From positions 1 to 16,785 of the forward strand of contig JAEWWD010000116.1 of the NCBI GenBank assembly GCA_023396535.1: DNA of 16,785 nt. The letters run 5' to 3'. Below, piece by piece: positions 1 to 8,100 of this stretch. Every line of letters starts with the position of its first letter. The first letter of the stretch is position 1. The position numbers were made by a program, and so were the translations under genes. This DNA comes from Bacillota bacterium. GTDB taxonomy: Bacteria > Bacillota > Clostridia > Christensenellales > CAG-138. The notes under the pieces are model-generated. The model did no database searches. It was not told where the DNA came from and was given only the letters and a program-made list of their open reading frames with translations.

Positions 1-858
1 GTATTCGAGCGCGGGCAGAACGACCCGGCCGACACCGCGCGGCAGGCGATCGAATACGCGAAAAAAAACTTCCACGATCTTATCATACTGGATACCGCCG
101 GCCGGCTGCATATCGACGGCGAAATGATGCAGGAGCTTGTCGAGGTCAAAAACGCCGTCCATCCGGCAGAAATACTGCTGGTGGTGGACGCCATGACGGG
201 ACAGGATGCCGTCAACGTCGCCAAATCTTTCAACGAAACGCTGGAGCTTACGGGCGTCATACTGACCAAGCTCGACGGCGATACGCGCGGCGGCGCGGCG
301 CTTTCGGTACGCGCCGTTACCGGCAAGCCCATCAAGTTCTCGGGCGTGGGCGAAAAGCTTACGGATATCGAGCCGTTTCATCCGGACCGCATGGCCTCGC
401 GCATACTCGGCATGGGCGACGTGCTTTCCCTGATCGAGAAAGCACAGGCTTCCTTCGATGAAAAGAAGGCACTGGAGCTGGCCGATAAGCTGCGCAAGGA
501 TGCGTTCACGCTGGACGATTTTCTCGAGCAGTTCCGGCAGGTCAAGAATATGGGGTCCCTGCAGGATATACTGGGTATGATGCCGGGCATGGACGCGAGC
601 AAGCTGGGCAACGTGCAGGTGGATGAAAAGCAGATGGCGCGCATGGAAGCTATCATTTTGTCCATGACAAAGGCGGAGCGCGTTAACCCGGATATACTCA
701 ACGCCGGCCGCAGGAAGCGCATCGCGCGCGGAAGCGGCACCAGCATTCAGGATGTCAACCGTCTGCTGAACCAGTACGACGCGTCCCGGAAGATGATGCG
801 TCAGCTAACGGGCGCAAAGGGGAAGAAAGGCCGCATGCGCATGCCTTTCCCGTTTTAG
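1..858 (+). CDS. ffh: Signal recognition particle protein Ffh, 3' part (5' end outside window)
   Basis: The reading frame is open from base 1, so the start lies upstream; 285 codons are visible. Ffh is the SRP GTPase that binds 4.5S/scRNA and signal sequences and delivers nascent membrane proteins to FtsY. Visible marks are the G3 motif DTAGR near the left edge, the G4 motif TKLDGD, the following DTRGGAALS stretch, and GVGEKLTDIEPFHPDR at the end of the G domain. The methionine-rich M domain follows, with the RILGMGD linker, LGMMPGM, and the RNA-binding helix around SMTKAERVNPDIL and RKRIARGSG. The C-terminus is short and basic (KGKKGRMRMPFPF). It sits directly upstream of rpsP, the standard Firmicute arrangement. 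Only the N-terminal NG part with the P-loop is missing. Confidence 0.97.
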   Translation, partial: VFERGQNDPADTARQAIEYAKKNFHDLIILDTAGRLHIDGEMMQELVEVKNAVHPAEILLVVDAMTGQDAVNVAKSFNETLELTGVILTKLDGDTRGGAALSVRAVTGKPIKFSGVGEKLTDIEPFHPDRMASRILGMGDVLSLIEKAQASFDEKKALELADKLRKDAFTLDDFLEQFRQVKNMGSLQDILGMMPGMDASKLGNVQVDEKQMARMEAIILSMTKAERVNPDILNAGRRKRIARGSGTSIQDVNRLLNQYDASRKMMRQLTGAKGKKGRMRMPFPF

Positions 859-873
859 GCCGCAGAAATACGC

Positions 874-898
874 TGAATGACGGCAAACGCCGTATTCA
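874..898 (+). other. Hairpin in the ffh-rpsP intergenic region
   Basis: TGAAT (874-878), a bulged G, ACGGC (880-884), loop AAAC, GCCGT (889-893) and ATTCA (894-898) form ten base pairs with one bulge. No T run follows, so it is not a classical terminator. It could be an RNA processing or stability element between two genes needed in very different amounts. That role is inference. Confidence 0.4.
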
Positions 899-935
899 TA
901 CATGTAAAACACAAACAAACCAGGAGGAACAGACA

Positions 936-1178
936 ATGCTTAAGATCAGACTGCGCAGGATGGGCGCAAAGAAGGCTCCTTTTTACCGTGTAATCGTTGC
1001 GGATTCCCGCGCCCCGCGCGACGGCGCTTTTGTCGAGGAGATCGGCTACTATAATCCCCTCGTGCATCCCGCCGAGATCAAAGTGGATAACGAAAAGGCA
1101 GTTGACTGGATGAAAAAGGGCGCACAGCCCACGGATACCGTCCGCGCGCTTCTGAAGAAGAGCGGCGCTATCCAATAA
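936..1178 (+). CDS. rpsP: 30S ribosomal protein S16
   Basis: This 80-residue protein has the normal length for bacterial S16, an early-assembling small-subunit protein that binds 16S rRNA. The N-terminus (MLKIRLRRMGAKKAPFYRVI) and the block VADSRAPRDGAFVEEIGYYNP are hallmark S16 sequence. The C-terminal half contains DWMKKGAQPTDTV, also typical. The start is fixed by an AGGAGGA ribosome binding site at 921-927. It lies between ffh and khpA, ten bases before khpA, as in many Firmicutes, and is probably co-transcribed with both. Confidence 0.98.
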   Translation: MLKIRLRRMGAKKAPFYRVIVADSRAPRDGAFVEEIGYYNPLVHPAEIKVDNEKAVDWMKKGAQPTDTVRALLKKSGAIQ

Positions 1179-1188
1179 GGAGAGCATC

Positions 1189-1416
1189 ATGGATGAACTG
1201 GTGAGATTTATCGCCGTAAACCTGGTGGATAAGCCCGACGAGGTTAAAGTAGTCGTCAAAGAAGAGGATCAGACCACTATCATCGAGCTTTCCGTGGCGC
1301 CGGACGATATGGGCAAGGTGATCGGTAAACAGGGCCGTATCGCAAAAGCTATCCGTACCGTGGTCAAAGCGGCTTCCGCCAGGGAAGACAAGAAATATAT
1401 CGTGGAAATCGTCTGA
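1189..1416 (+). CDS. khpA: KH-domain RNA-binding protein KhpA (YlqC family)
   Basis: This 75-residue protein is essentially one KH domain. KhpA proteins bind RNA, often as a pair with KhpB/Jag, and are linked in Gram-positives to cell elongation and post-transcriptional control. The GxxG loop is visible as IGKQGR, preceded by APDDMGKV and followed by the helix AKAIRTVVKAA. Length and the rpsP-khpA-rimM position match the family. The ATG follows an AAGGAGAG site with good spacing. Its stop (TGA) overlaps the rimM ATG by one base, so translation of the two is probably coupled. Confidence 0.95.
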   Translation: MDELVRFIAVNLVDKPDEVKVVVKEEDQTTIIELSVAPDDMGKVIGKQGRIAKAIRTVVKAASAREDKKYIVEIV

Positions 1417-1931
1417 TGGAGTACTACCGCATTGCCTGCGTGGCGCGCCCGCACGGCGTACAGGGCGGCGTGAAGCTGCAGCCGCTGACGGATAACGTCT
1501 CCCGCTTCAAAGGCATGCGGGAGGCGTATCTGGAGGAAGGCGGGGCGTATCGCCCCGTCCGCCTGTCGGATATCGGCGTACAGCCCGACGCGGTCACTTT
1601 GCACATCGAAGGCGTAAACACCCGCGAGCAGGCGGAAGCCCTCCGCGGGACGTACCTTTGCGTGGACCGCGCACACACGGTCAAGCTGCCGCCGGATACG
1701 TACTTTATCGCCGATTTGATCGGCTGCGAGGTATCGGATACCGAAGGCGTCGTATATGGCCGTGTGACGGATGTGCTGCAGACGGGCGCGAACGACGTAT
1801 ATGTCGTGGAAGGGCCTCGCGGTATGATGCTGCCCGCCCTCAAAAGGGTGCTGCGCAAGGTGGACGTGGAGCAAAAACGCATCGTGGCGGATGCCGCGGT
1901 GATAGGGGAGGTCGCTTTGTTTGCGGATTGA
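1416..1931 (+). CDS. rimM: 16S rRNA processing protein RimM
   Basis: RimM is a 30S maturation factor that helps assemble the head of the small subunit and contacts S19. The 171 residues have the expected two-domain plan. An N-terminal RimM barrel is marked by the ARPHGVQGGVKLQPLTD region. A C-terminal PRC-barrel runs from YFIADLIGCEV through GRVTDVLQTGANDVYVV to MLPALKRVLRKVDVEQKRI. The ATG overlaps the khpA stop codon (TGATG) and has no strong ribosome binding site of its own, which fits coupling. Its end overlaps trmD by 11 bases. Confidence 0.97.
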   Translation: MEYYRIACVARPHGVQGGVKLQPLTDNVSRFKGMREAYLEEGGAYRPVRLSDIGVQPDAVTLHIEGVNTREQAEALRGTYLCVDRAHTVKLPPDTYFIADLIGCEVSDTEGVVYGRVTDVLQTGANDVYVVEGPRGMMLPALKRVLRKVDVEQKRIVADAAVIGEVALFAD

Positions 1932-2649
1932 CGTGCTGACGCTGTTTCCAGAGATGTTCCCGTGCGTACTCGGCGCGAGCATGCTTGGCCGCGCAGCGGA
2001 GAACGGGCTTCTTGATATACGTGTGCACGATATCCGCGATCACGCCGACAACAAGCACCGGAAGGCGGATGATTACCCCTTCGGCGGCGGCGCGGGTCTT
2101 GTTATGATGGCGCAGCCCATCTACGATTGCGCGGAAGCTGTGTTAAACGGCGAATCCGCGCGGCGTATACTGCTTTCCCCGCGCGGCAGGCTGCTGACCC
2201 CGGCCTTGGCGCGGGAGCTTGCGAACGAGCCGCGGCTGCTGCTGCTTTGCGGGCATTACGAGGGCGTGGACGAGCGCGTCATGGATATCCTGGATGAAGA
2301 GGTATCCATCGGCGATTATGTGCTGACCGGCGGGGAGTTGCCCGCCATGGTGCTCATCGATTGCGTGAGTCGGTTTATCCCCGGCGTGCTCGGATGCAGC
2401 TTTTCCGCGGAGGACGAATCCTTTTCGCAGGGCCTGCTCGAATATCCGCAGTATACGCGTCCGGCGGAGTTTCGCGGCAAACGAGTACCGGAAATATTGC
2501 TCAACGGCCATCACGCCAACATACAGGCGTGGCGCAAGGCGCAGTCCGTTAAAAAGACGCGCCAGGTACGGCCCGAACTGCTGCGCGGGCTTACGCTCAG
2601 CCGCGCGGAGCGTAAGGCTTTTGCGGATCCGGACGGGGAAGAAACCTGA
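1921..2649 (+). CDS. trmD: tRNA (guanine37-N1)-methyltransferase TrmD
   Basis: TrmD methylates G37 next to the anticodon in tRNAs reading certain codons and so prevents +1 frameshifting. It is a SPOUT (trefoil-knot) SAM-dependent enzyme. The 242 residues begin with the typical RIDVLTLFPEMF. Further marks are GGGAGLVMMAQP, LLLCGHYEGVDERV and the knot segment EEVSIGDYVLTGGELPAMV, then LLEYPQYTRPAEF and LLNGHHANIQAWR. The start is a TTG at 1921, supported by GGGGAGG at 1905-1911 and by the family N-terminus. The gene overlaps rimM, continuing the rpsP operon. Confidence 0.97.
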   Translation: MRIDVLTLFPEMFPCVLGASMLGRAAENGLLDIRVHDIRDHADNKHRKADDYPFGGGAGLVMMAQPIYDCAEAVLNGESARRILLSPRGRLLTPALARELANEPRLLLLCGHYEGVDERVMDILDEEVSIGDYVLTGGELPAMVLIDCVSRFIPGVLGCSFSAEDESFSQGLLEYPQYTRPAEFRGKRVPEILLNGHHANIQAWRKAQSVKKTRQVRPELLRGLTLSRAERKAFADPDGEET

Positions 2650-2686
2650 AATCGTCCCGGGAAGCCTGATTTACTGATAAAATCTA

Positions 2687-2715
2687 TTGCCAAGCCATAT
2701 GTGCTGTGTTATAAT
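2687..2715 (+). promoter_or_regulatory. Sigma-A type promoter with extended -10 for rplS
   Basis: A -35 box TTGCCA (2687-2692) is followed after exactly 17 bases by a perfect -10 box TATAAT (2710-2715). TG at 2707-2708 makes it an extended -10. Transcription would start near 2722 and give a leader of about 70 bases before the rplS ATG. It allows L19 to be made independently of the upstream rpsP-trmD genes. Confidence 0.8.
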
Positions 2716-2721
2716 GGCGAA

Positions 2722-2791
2722 CGGAAAACGGGCGGTCCTCTGTTCGTGAAGAAATACGGGCACGAACGTCTATGAGGAAGGAGAAAAATAT
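2722..2791 (+). ncRNA. Structured rplS 5' leader (candidate L19 autoregulatory leader)
   Basis: A perfect seven-pair stem is formed by GTTCGTG (2742-2748) and CACGAAC (2761-2767) around a 12-base loop. Outside it, CCTC (2737-2740) can pair with GAGG (2774-2777), whose two last bases belong to the ribosome binding stretch GGAAGGAG (2776-2783). Folding could therefore limit access to the L19 ribosome binding site. Leaders of the L19 gene are known in some low-GC Gram-positives. Whether this one belongs to that family cannot be judged by eye. Confidence 0.5.
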
Positions 2792-3157
2792 ATGTCTGAC
2801 ATCATTCGGGAACTGGAAAAGGAACAAATTCGTACGGATCTGCCTAAACTTGAGATCGGCGATACCGTTCGCGTGTTCGTCAAGGTTGTGGAAGGCAATC
2901 GCGAGCGCCTGCAGAACTTTGAGGGCACCGTCATCAAAATGCAGGGCGGCGCCGTGCGCAAGAGCTTCACTGTCCGCCGCGTTTCTTACGGCGTAGGCGT
3001 GGAGAGGACGTTCCCTTACAACAGCCCCCGTATCGGCCGCATCGAAGTAGTGCGCCACGGTAAGGTTCGCCGCGCCAAGCTCTACTACCTGCGCGATCGC
3101 GCCGGCAAGGCTGCCAAGGTCACGGAACGCATCGTCGTTTCGGACAAGAAGGGCTAA
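2792..3157 (+). CDS. rplS: 50S ribosomal protein L19
   Basis: L19 lies at the interface of the ribosomal subunits. The 121-residue protein is close to the usual 115 or so residues. It shows the family signatures LEIGDTVRVFVKVVEGNRER, LQNFEGTVIKMQGGAV, FTVRRVSYGVGVERTFP, and RRAKLYYLRDRAGKAAKV near the C-terminus. The ATG at 2792 is set by AAGGAG at 2778-2783 with an eight-base spacer. It has its own strong promoter and a terminator after the stop, so it can form a single-gene unit within the larger ribosomal block. Confidence 0.98.
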   Translation: MSDIIRELEKEQIRTDLPKLEIGDTVRVFVKVVEGNRERLQNFEGTVIKMQGGAVRKSFTVRRVSYGVGVERTFPYNSPRIGRIEVVRHGKVRRAKLYYLRDRAGKAAKVTERIVVSDKKG

Positions 3158-3174
3158 TCAAAAGGCAAATGAAG

Positions 3175-3223
3175 AACCCGACTGCCACGCTGGCGCACTG
3201 CCAACCGGGCGGCGGGTTTTTTT
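3175..3223 (+). terminator. Rho-independent terminator after rplS
   Basis: AACCCG (3175-3180) pairs with CGGGTT (3213-3218), running straight into seven T residues (3217-3223). The long loop contains a small internal hairpin (GCCA/TGGC, 3184-3194), so the terminator is branched rather than a simple stem. It closes the rplS unit. No clear new promoter is seen before rbgA, so readthrough is probably partial. Confidence 0.7.
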
Positions 3224-3242
3224 ATACCGGTGAGGAACGAAT

Positions 3243-4112
3243 ATGCTGATCCAATGGTATCCTGGGCATATGGCAAAAGCGCGCCGTATGCTCATAGAAA
3301 ACTTGAAGCTCATCGACGTCGTGGTTGAGCTTCTCGATGCGCGCGCGCCGCGATCCACCAGCAACCCGGATTTCGACGGGCTGTTCGCGGGCAAAACGCG
3401 CATCGCCGTACTCAATAAAAGCGATCTTGCGGACCCCGCGCTTACGCAGCGTTGGGTGAATTACTATGCCAAACACGATATCACGGCGCTGCCCTTCGTC
3501 TCCACCGGCGGCAATAAAAAGGCGGTCGTTTCCCTGATCGAACGCGCGGCCGCTACGCGCGTGCAGAACATGCGCGAAAAAGGCGTATTGAAGACGGTGC
3601 GCGTAATGGTGGTCGGCATACCCAACGTCGGAAAGTCCACATTTATTAATTGTATTGCAGGGGCCGTACGTGCGCAGGTTGGCGATAAGCCCGGCGTGAC
3701 GCGCGGCAAGCAATGGGTGAAGATCACGCCGTACCTGGAGCTGATGGATACGCCGGGGCTGCTGTGGCCCAAGCTGGACAATGAAAAATTTGCGCAGCGG
3801 CTCGCTTTCCTTGGCTCCGTAAAGGACGATATCATGGATGTGGAGGAGCTGGCGACGCTACTGCTTCATACTTTGCAGCATGCCTGCCCCGAAGCGCTGC
3901 AAAAGCGGTACAAGTCGATATCGGCGGATACGCCGCGGGAAGAACTGCTCTATGCGGTGTGCAAAAGCAGGGGGTTCCTGCTTTCGGGCGGGGAAGCGGA
4001 TACGGAGCGCGGCGCGCGCATAGCGCTCGATGAATTCCGTGCCGGGCGCATCGCCCGCGTGACGCTGGACGACCCGGAGGAAACGGAGGGCGAACAGTTT
4101 GAGACTACCTGA
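3243..4112 (+). CDS. rbgA: Ribosome biogenesis GTPase RbgA (YlqF)
   Basis: RbgA is a circularly permuted GTPase needed for a late step of 50S subunit assembly in Gram-positives. The 289 residues show the permuted motif order: G4 NKSD at residues 58-61, G1 GIPNVGKS at 125-132, and G3 DTPG at 169-172. The N-terminal WYPGHMAKARRM block is diagnostic for the YlqF branch. A helical RNA-binding C-terminal domain follows (roughly 190-289). The ATG is preceded by a GAGGAA site. The gene follows rplS as in Bacillus-type genomes and overlaps rnhB by 14 bases. Confidence 0.96.
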   Translation: MLIQWYPGHMAKARRMLIENLKLIDVVVELLDARAPRSTSNPDFDGLFAGKTRIAVLNKSDLADPALTQRWVNYYAKHDITALPFVSTGGNKKAVVSLIERAAATRVQNMREKGVLKTVRVMVVGIPNVGKSTFINCIAGAVRAQVGDKPGVTRGKQWVKITPYLELMDTPGLLWPKLDNEKFAQRLAFLGSVKDDIMDVEELATLLLHTLQHACPEALQKRYKSISADTPREELLYAVCKSRGFLLSGGEADTERGARIALDEFRAGRIARVTLDDPEETEGEQFETT

Positions 4113-4737
4113 AGCGGAGCGCCTGTATGCGCTGACGGAAATCGAACGCGGGCTGTGGACCGAACCCGGCATCATATTGGCCGGTATGGACGAAGTAGGC
4201 CGCGGTCCGCTTGCCGGGCCGGTCGTTGCCGCATGCGTCGTGCTGCCGCAATCGCCGCTTATATCATATGTGAACGATTCAAAACGGCTTACTCCCGGAC
4301 GCCGTGAATTTCTGTATGACAAAATACGCGAACAGGCGCACTGTTTCTCGCTGGGTTGGCTCGACCCGGAAGTTATAGACGAAATCAATATACTCCAGGC
4401 GACAAAGCGCGCCTTCTGTATGGCGTTTGAGGGCATGGCGCTTCCAGTGACGGACGTTCTGGTGGATGCGATAAAGGATCTTTCCATCAGCGCGCGCCAG
4501 CACCCGTATATTCATGGGGACGCGCTGAGTTATCTGATCGCTGCCGCGTCCATACTCGCAAAGGTGGAACGGGATCGTTACATGTCCGAACAGGATGCGC
4601 TGTACCCGCAGTACGGATTTGTTCGCAATAAGGGGTACGGAACACCGGAGCATATCGAAGCGCTGAAAAAATACGGCCCCTGCCCGCTGCACCGGCGCAG
4701 CTTCATAGGCGGCATAGTGGGCGGCGGGAATGGATAA
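4099..4737 (+). CDS. rnhB: Ribonuclease HII
   Basis: RNase HII cuts RNA in RNA-DNA hybrids and removes single ribonucleotides from DNA. The 212-residue protein has the type-2 signature GMDEVGRGPLAGPVVAA. The four expected acidic residues can be placed: D31 and E32 in that motif, D123 in VLVDA, and D141 in IHGDALS. The AAASILAKVERDRYM helix is also typical. The start is a TTG at 4099 with GGAGGG at 4085-4090, inside the end of rbgA. The last bases overlap yraN. The rbgA-rnhB-yraN order is conserved in many Firmicutes. Confidence 0.96.
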   Translation: MRLPEAERLYALTEIERGLWTEPGIILAGMDEVGRGPLAGPVVAACVVLPQSPLISYVNDSKRLTPGRREFLYDKIREQAHCFSLGWLDPEVIDEINILQATKRAFCMAFEGMALPVTDVLVDAIKDLSISARQHPYIHGDALSYLIAAASILAKVERDRYMSEQDALYPQYGFVRNKGYGTPEHIEALKKYGPCPLHRRSFIGGIVGGGNG

Positions 4738-5083
4738 GCGGGAAAGCGGGGCGAGAGGGGAAACGCTCGCCCTTACTTATTTGGAAAAGCTGGGGTATAC
4801 TTTGGTATGCCGTAACGCGCGATTCGGGCATGACGAAATTGACCTGATACTGCACGACGGCGATACAACGGTGTTCGTGGAGGTCAAAGCCCGTTCATCC
4901 GCCAAATTCGGTCTGGGACGGGAAGCTGTCGATACGCCAAAGCAAAAGCGCATGATGCGCGCCGCGCAGGCGTATCTCATGAAAAACGGCGCGGATGTCC
5001 CAGCCAGGTTCGACGTCGTGGAGGTGGATTTGCGCACGGACGGCATCGCGCATTTCCCCAACGCCTTTATGGCGGATGCATAA
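4730..5083 (+). CDS. yraN: YraN family (UPF0102) nuclease-like protein
   Basis: This 117-residue protein belongs to the YraN family, which has a PD-(D/E)XK nuclease-like fold but a poorly defined role. Likely active-site residues are E11 in GARGETLA, D38 in HDEIDLI, and E51 and K53 in FVEVKARSS. The rest (DTPKQKRMMRAAQAYL and FDVVEV) also matches the family. The ATG overlaps the end of rnhB by eight bases, so it is the last gene of that packed group. The product may act on DNA or on recombination intermediates, but that is inference from fold and context. Confidence 0.93.
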   Translation: MDKRESGARGETLALTYLEKLGYTLVCRNARFGHDEIDLILHDGDTTVFVEVKARSSAKFGLGREAVDTPKQKRMMRAAQAYLMKNGADVPARFDVVEVDLRTDGIAHFPNAFMADA

Positions 5084-5100
5084 ATAATGCGGCGTTCGCT

Positions 5101-5129
5101 TTGCGGGTGGGAATGATTTGTGCTATGAT
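5101..5129 (+). promoter_or_regulatory. Extended -10 promoter for the glycosylation cassette
   Basis: TTGCGG (5101-5106) and TATGAT (5124-5129) are 17 bases apart, and TG at 5121-5122 gives an extended -10. The -35 is weak, which an extended -10 can offset. Transcription would begin near 5136. This places the usable start of the next gene downstream, at ATG 5173, and makes the cassette a separate unit from rnhB-yraN. Confidence 0.6.
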
Positions 5130-5172
5130 GCAGTTGGATGCAGAATCCGATTATGGGAGAGTAAGGCGTAGC

Positions 5173-8100
5173 ATGCGTAGAGTCTTTGCGGTGTTTATCG
5201 CGGCGCTGCTTATTATGGTGTTGACCCCGGCGGCTGCGGCGATCGACGGGGAGTTGTTGTATAACGGCGATTTCTCGGTAAGCTCAGAGCTGCAGGATCT
5301 TCCGGCAGGCTGGTATTTTGATGCTTGGATTCCGGATGGGTCTGAAACGTATATACAGGAAGAGCCTGACGGCGGCACATCCGTCGTTTTGGAAAGCTTT
5401 CAGGAAAACGATGCAAGAATTTGCCAGCGTGTGGAGGTTAAGCCGGATACCTGCTACAGGCTGAGCTGCGATATCTATGCGCAGGACGTATTCGGCGAAA
5501 CGGGCGCTACGATTTCCGTGCTGGATACCTTCTCTTCTTCCGAACAATTTTTTGATACGGACGGCTATCAGCACGCGGAACTGGTCGGCGTTACGGGGTC
5601 TGACCAGACAGAGCTTGTGCTTGCCCTTCGTATTGGCGGATACGGCTCTCTTGCGAGCGGACAAGCCAGCTTTCGAAACGTCAGCATGACGGTGGAACAG
5701 AATCCACCCTCGGACGCCTTATCCTTCGCGGCGCTGGAATACGACGGCGGCGGAACTTCGAATGATCAGGAAATGGGAGAAACGCCCAACTGGGCCATTT
5801 TGGTGTTGGTAGTAGCCTTGTCGGGATTTGCGTTTGCCTACGCCTACCAGAGGGGGATTCGCGGAGAAGAGCTGGAGCATGCGCAGCGTAGAGAAAACAG
5901 GTCGCGCATACTCGCGCTGATGAGCGCCGCGTTGCTCGTGCGCGCGCTGTTATCCCTTCTGTTTGTGGGGCATTCCACGGATATCGGGTGTTTTTTGGGC
6001 TGGTCGGACGGCATGGCCGAATTCGGGCCCGCGGGATTCTATACGAAAAGCTCGTTTGCCGACTACCCGCCGGGGTATATGTACGTGCTTTGGCTGTTCG
6101 GCACCCTGCGTCGGTTGTTGGGACTTGATTACGGCAGCGCGTTCTACATATTCCTCATTAAACTGCCTGCCATAGCGGCAGACCTTCTGACGGCGTACAT
6201 CGTTTATCGCATAGCCATACGCAGAGGAGCGGGCGAGCGCAAGGCAATGGCGCTGATGTCCCTCATGCTGTTTCATCCCGTATTCGCGTTCGTGTCGGGC
6301 GGCTGGGGTCAGATCGACTCCCTGCTCGCGCTGGGGCTGTTCGGCGTGGTATATCTGTTCGATACGGATCGCCGTATACTCGCGGGCGCGCTGTTTGGCC
6401 TAACAATTCTATTGAAGCCGCAGGCGCTCATGGCGGGGCCGCTGTTCGCGATTGCTTATCTGTGGGGCTGGAATAAGGAATCCTGGAAAAAACGGGCTTT
6501 GGAAGCGGCGCTCTCTGTATTGGCCGCCGTTGCCGTTATCGCGTTGCTGGCTCTCCCGTTCAGCAGCGGGCAGGAGCCGAATTGGTTATTTGAAAAGTAT
6601 TTTTCCACCGCAACCTCGTACCCGTACGCGTCTGTGGAGGCGTTCAATCTCGCGGCGCTGTTCAGCGGTAACTGGAAAGCTATTTCCAGTATACCCCTGT
6701 TGTTCTCCTTCGTGGTATGGGGGTATATCGGCATAGCGGTCAGCCTGACGTTTTCTATCGCGCTGTATGTAGCAGCGCGCAAAAAGAAGCAGGAAGGAGC
6801 ATTCTATCTGGCGCTCGCGTTCCTGATCGCCGCGCTGTTCACGCTGGGGCCTTACATGCACGAACGCTATCTGTTCCCGGCGCTGCTTTCGCTTATCATT
6901 GCCGCGCTGTATTATGACGACCGCAGGTTGTATATTGCGTTCTTCTGGCTTTCCATAGCCCTGCTGTTCAACACGCTGTGCGCATTCGTCATTGTGGATC
7001 ATCAGCAGGCGCGCACGGCGACATACGACGCGCTGACGCTGCTGGGTTCCCTGGTTTCAGTGATGGGCTTTGTATATCTCGCGCTAGCCTGCAGGGATAT
7101 CGTGTTCCATGGCCGCACGCTGCCCACAGCGCGTGAGAAGGAAGCGGCGCATTTGTTGGATAAGCGTGTGGAGGCTAAACCCGCGCGCGCTGCGGCGAAA
7201 GCCGTGAAGGTACCCAAAATGTCCGATGATCGACGCCATGCATTGTATTGTTGGGGACTGACCCTGCTGTACGCATGCTTTGCGCTGACCAATCTTGGTA
7301 CGCTGTCTGCTCCTGAAAGCGAATACGTGAGCACTGAACCCGGCCAGGTTGTTACGCTTCACTTCGAGAAGCAGACGCAACTCTCCGAGTTCTGGGTTTA
7401 CGGCGGTATCGCCGAGGGCACGCTGCTTTTGGAAGGACAGGACGGCGGGCAGGTTTCCTATGACCAGGTCTATGACGACATGTTCCGCTGGCATCGCGTT
7501 GAATCGGATATTACGGCCGGCGAGCTTACGCTTACTACCTATTCCGGAGAACTTCGCATACGCGAAATGGCGTTCTTCGATACGGACGGCAATCTGCTTC
7601 CGGTACAGGCTGCTGATATGGCGGGCGAGGCAATTGTGGACGAACAGAATACCGTGCCGGAGCAACCCTCCTATCTCAACGGCATGTATTTTGATGAGTT
7701 GTACCACGCCCGTACTGCATATGAGCACCTGCACGGCATTGACCCGTACGAGAATTCGCATCCGCCGCTTGGCAAGGTGTTCATCATGCTGGGTGTTGCG
7801 CTCTTTGGCATGAACGCGTTTGGCTGGAGGATCGTCGGCGCGCTGTTTGGCATCGCCATGGTGCCCATATTCTACGCCTTGTGCAAAAGATTGTTCAAGA
7901 AGCCGGAATACGCTTTGCTCGGTTCCGTGCTGTTTGCGTTCGATTTCATGCACTTCACGCAGACGCGTATCGCAACGATAGACGTTTACGCCGTATTTTT
8001 CATACTGCTGATGTTCTATTTCATGCATCGGTATTATGAAATGAACTTCTTCGACGACGGTCTGAAAAAAACGCTGAAGCCGCTGGCGCTGGCGGGATTG

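Noticed and set aside
2772..2996. Alternative ATG frame overlapping the start of rplS
   Set aside because: It is out of frame with L19, its product has no family features, and the ribosome binding site spacing favours ATG 2792.
3858..4487. A 209-codon open frame on the - strand across rbgA and rnhB
   Set aside because: It covers two overlapping conserved genes on the + strand and has no recognisable motif.
5101..5172. TTG-initiated N-terminal extension of the glycosyltransferase
   Set aside because: It would put 24 residues ahead of a clean signal peptide, contains the predicted promoter, and lacks a ribosome binding site.
7084..8028. A 314-codon open frame on the - strand inside the glycosyltransferase gene
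   Set aside because: It is opposite clear PMT motifs, has no ribosome binding site or family features, and is explained by codon bias.
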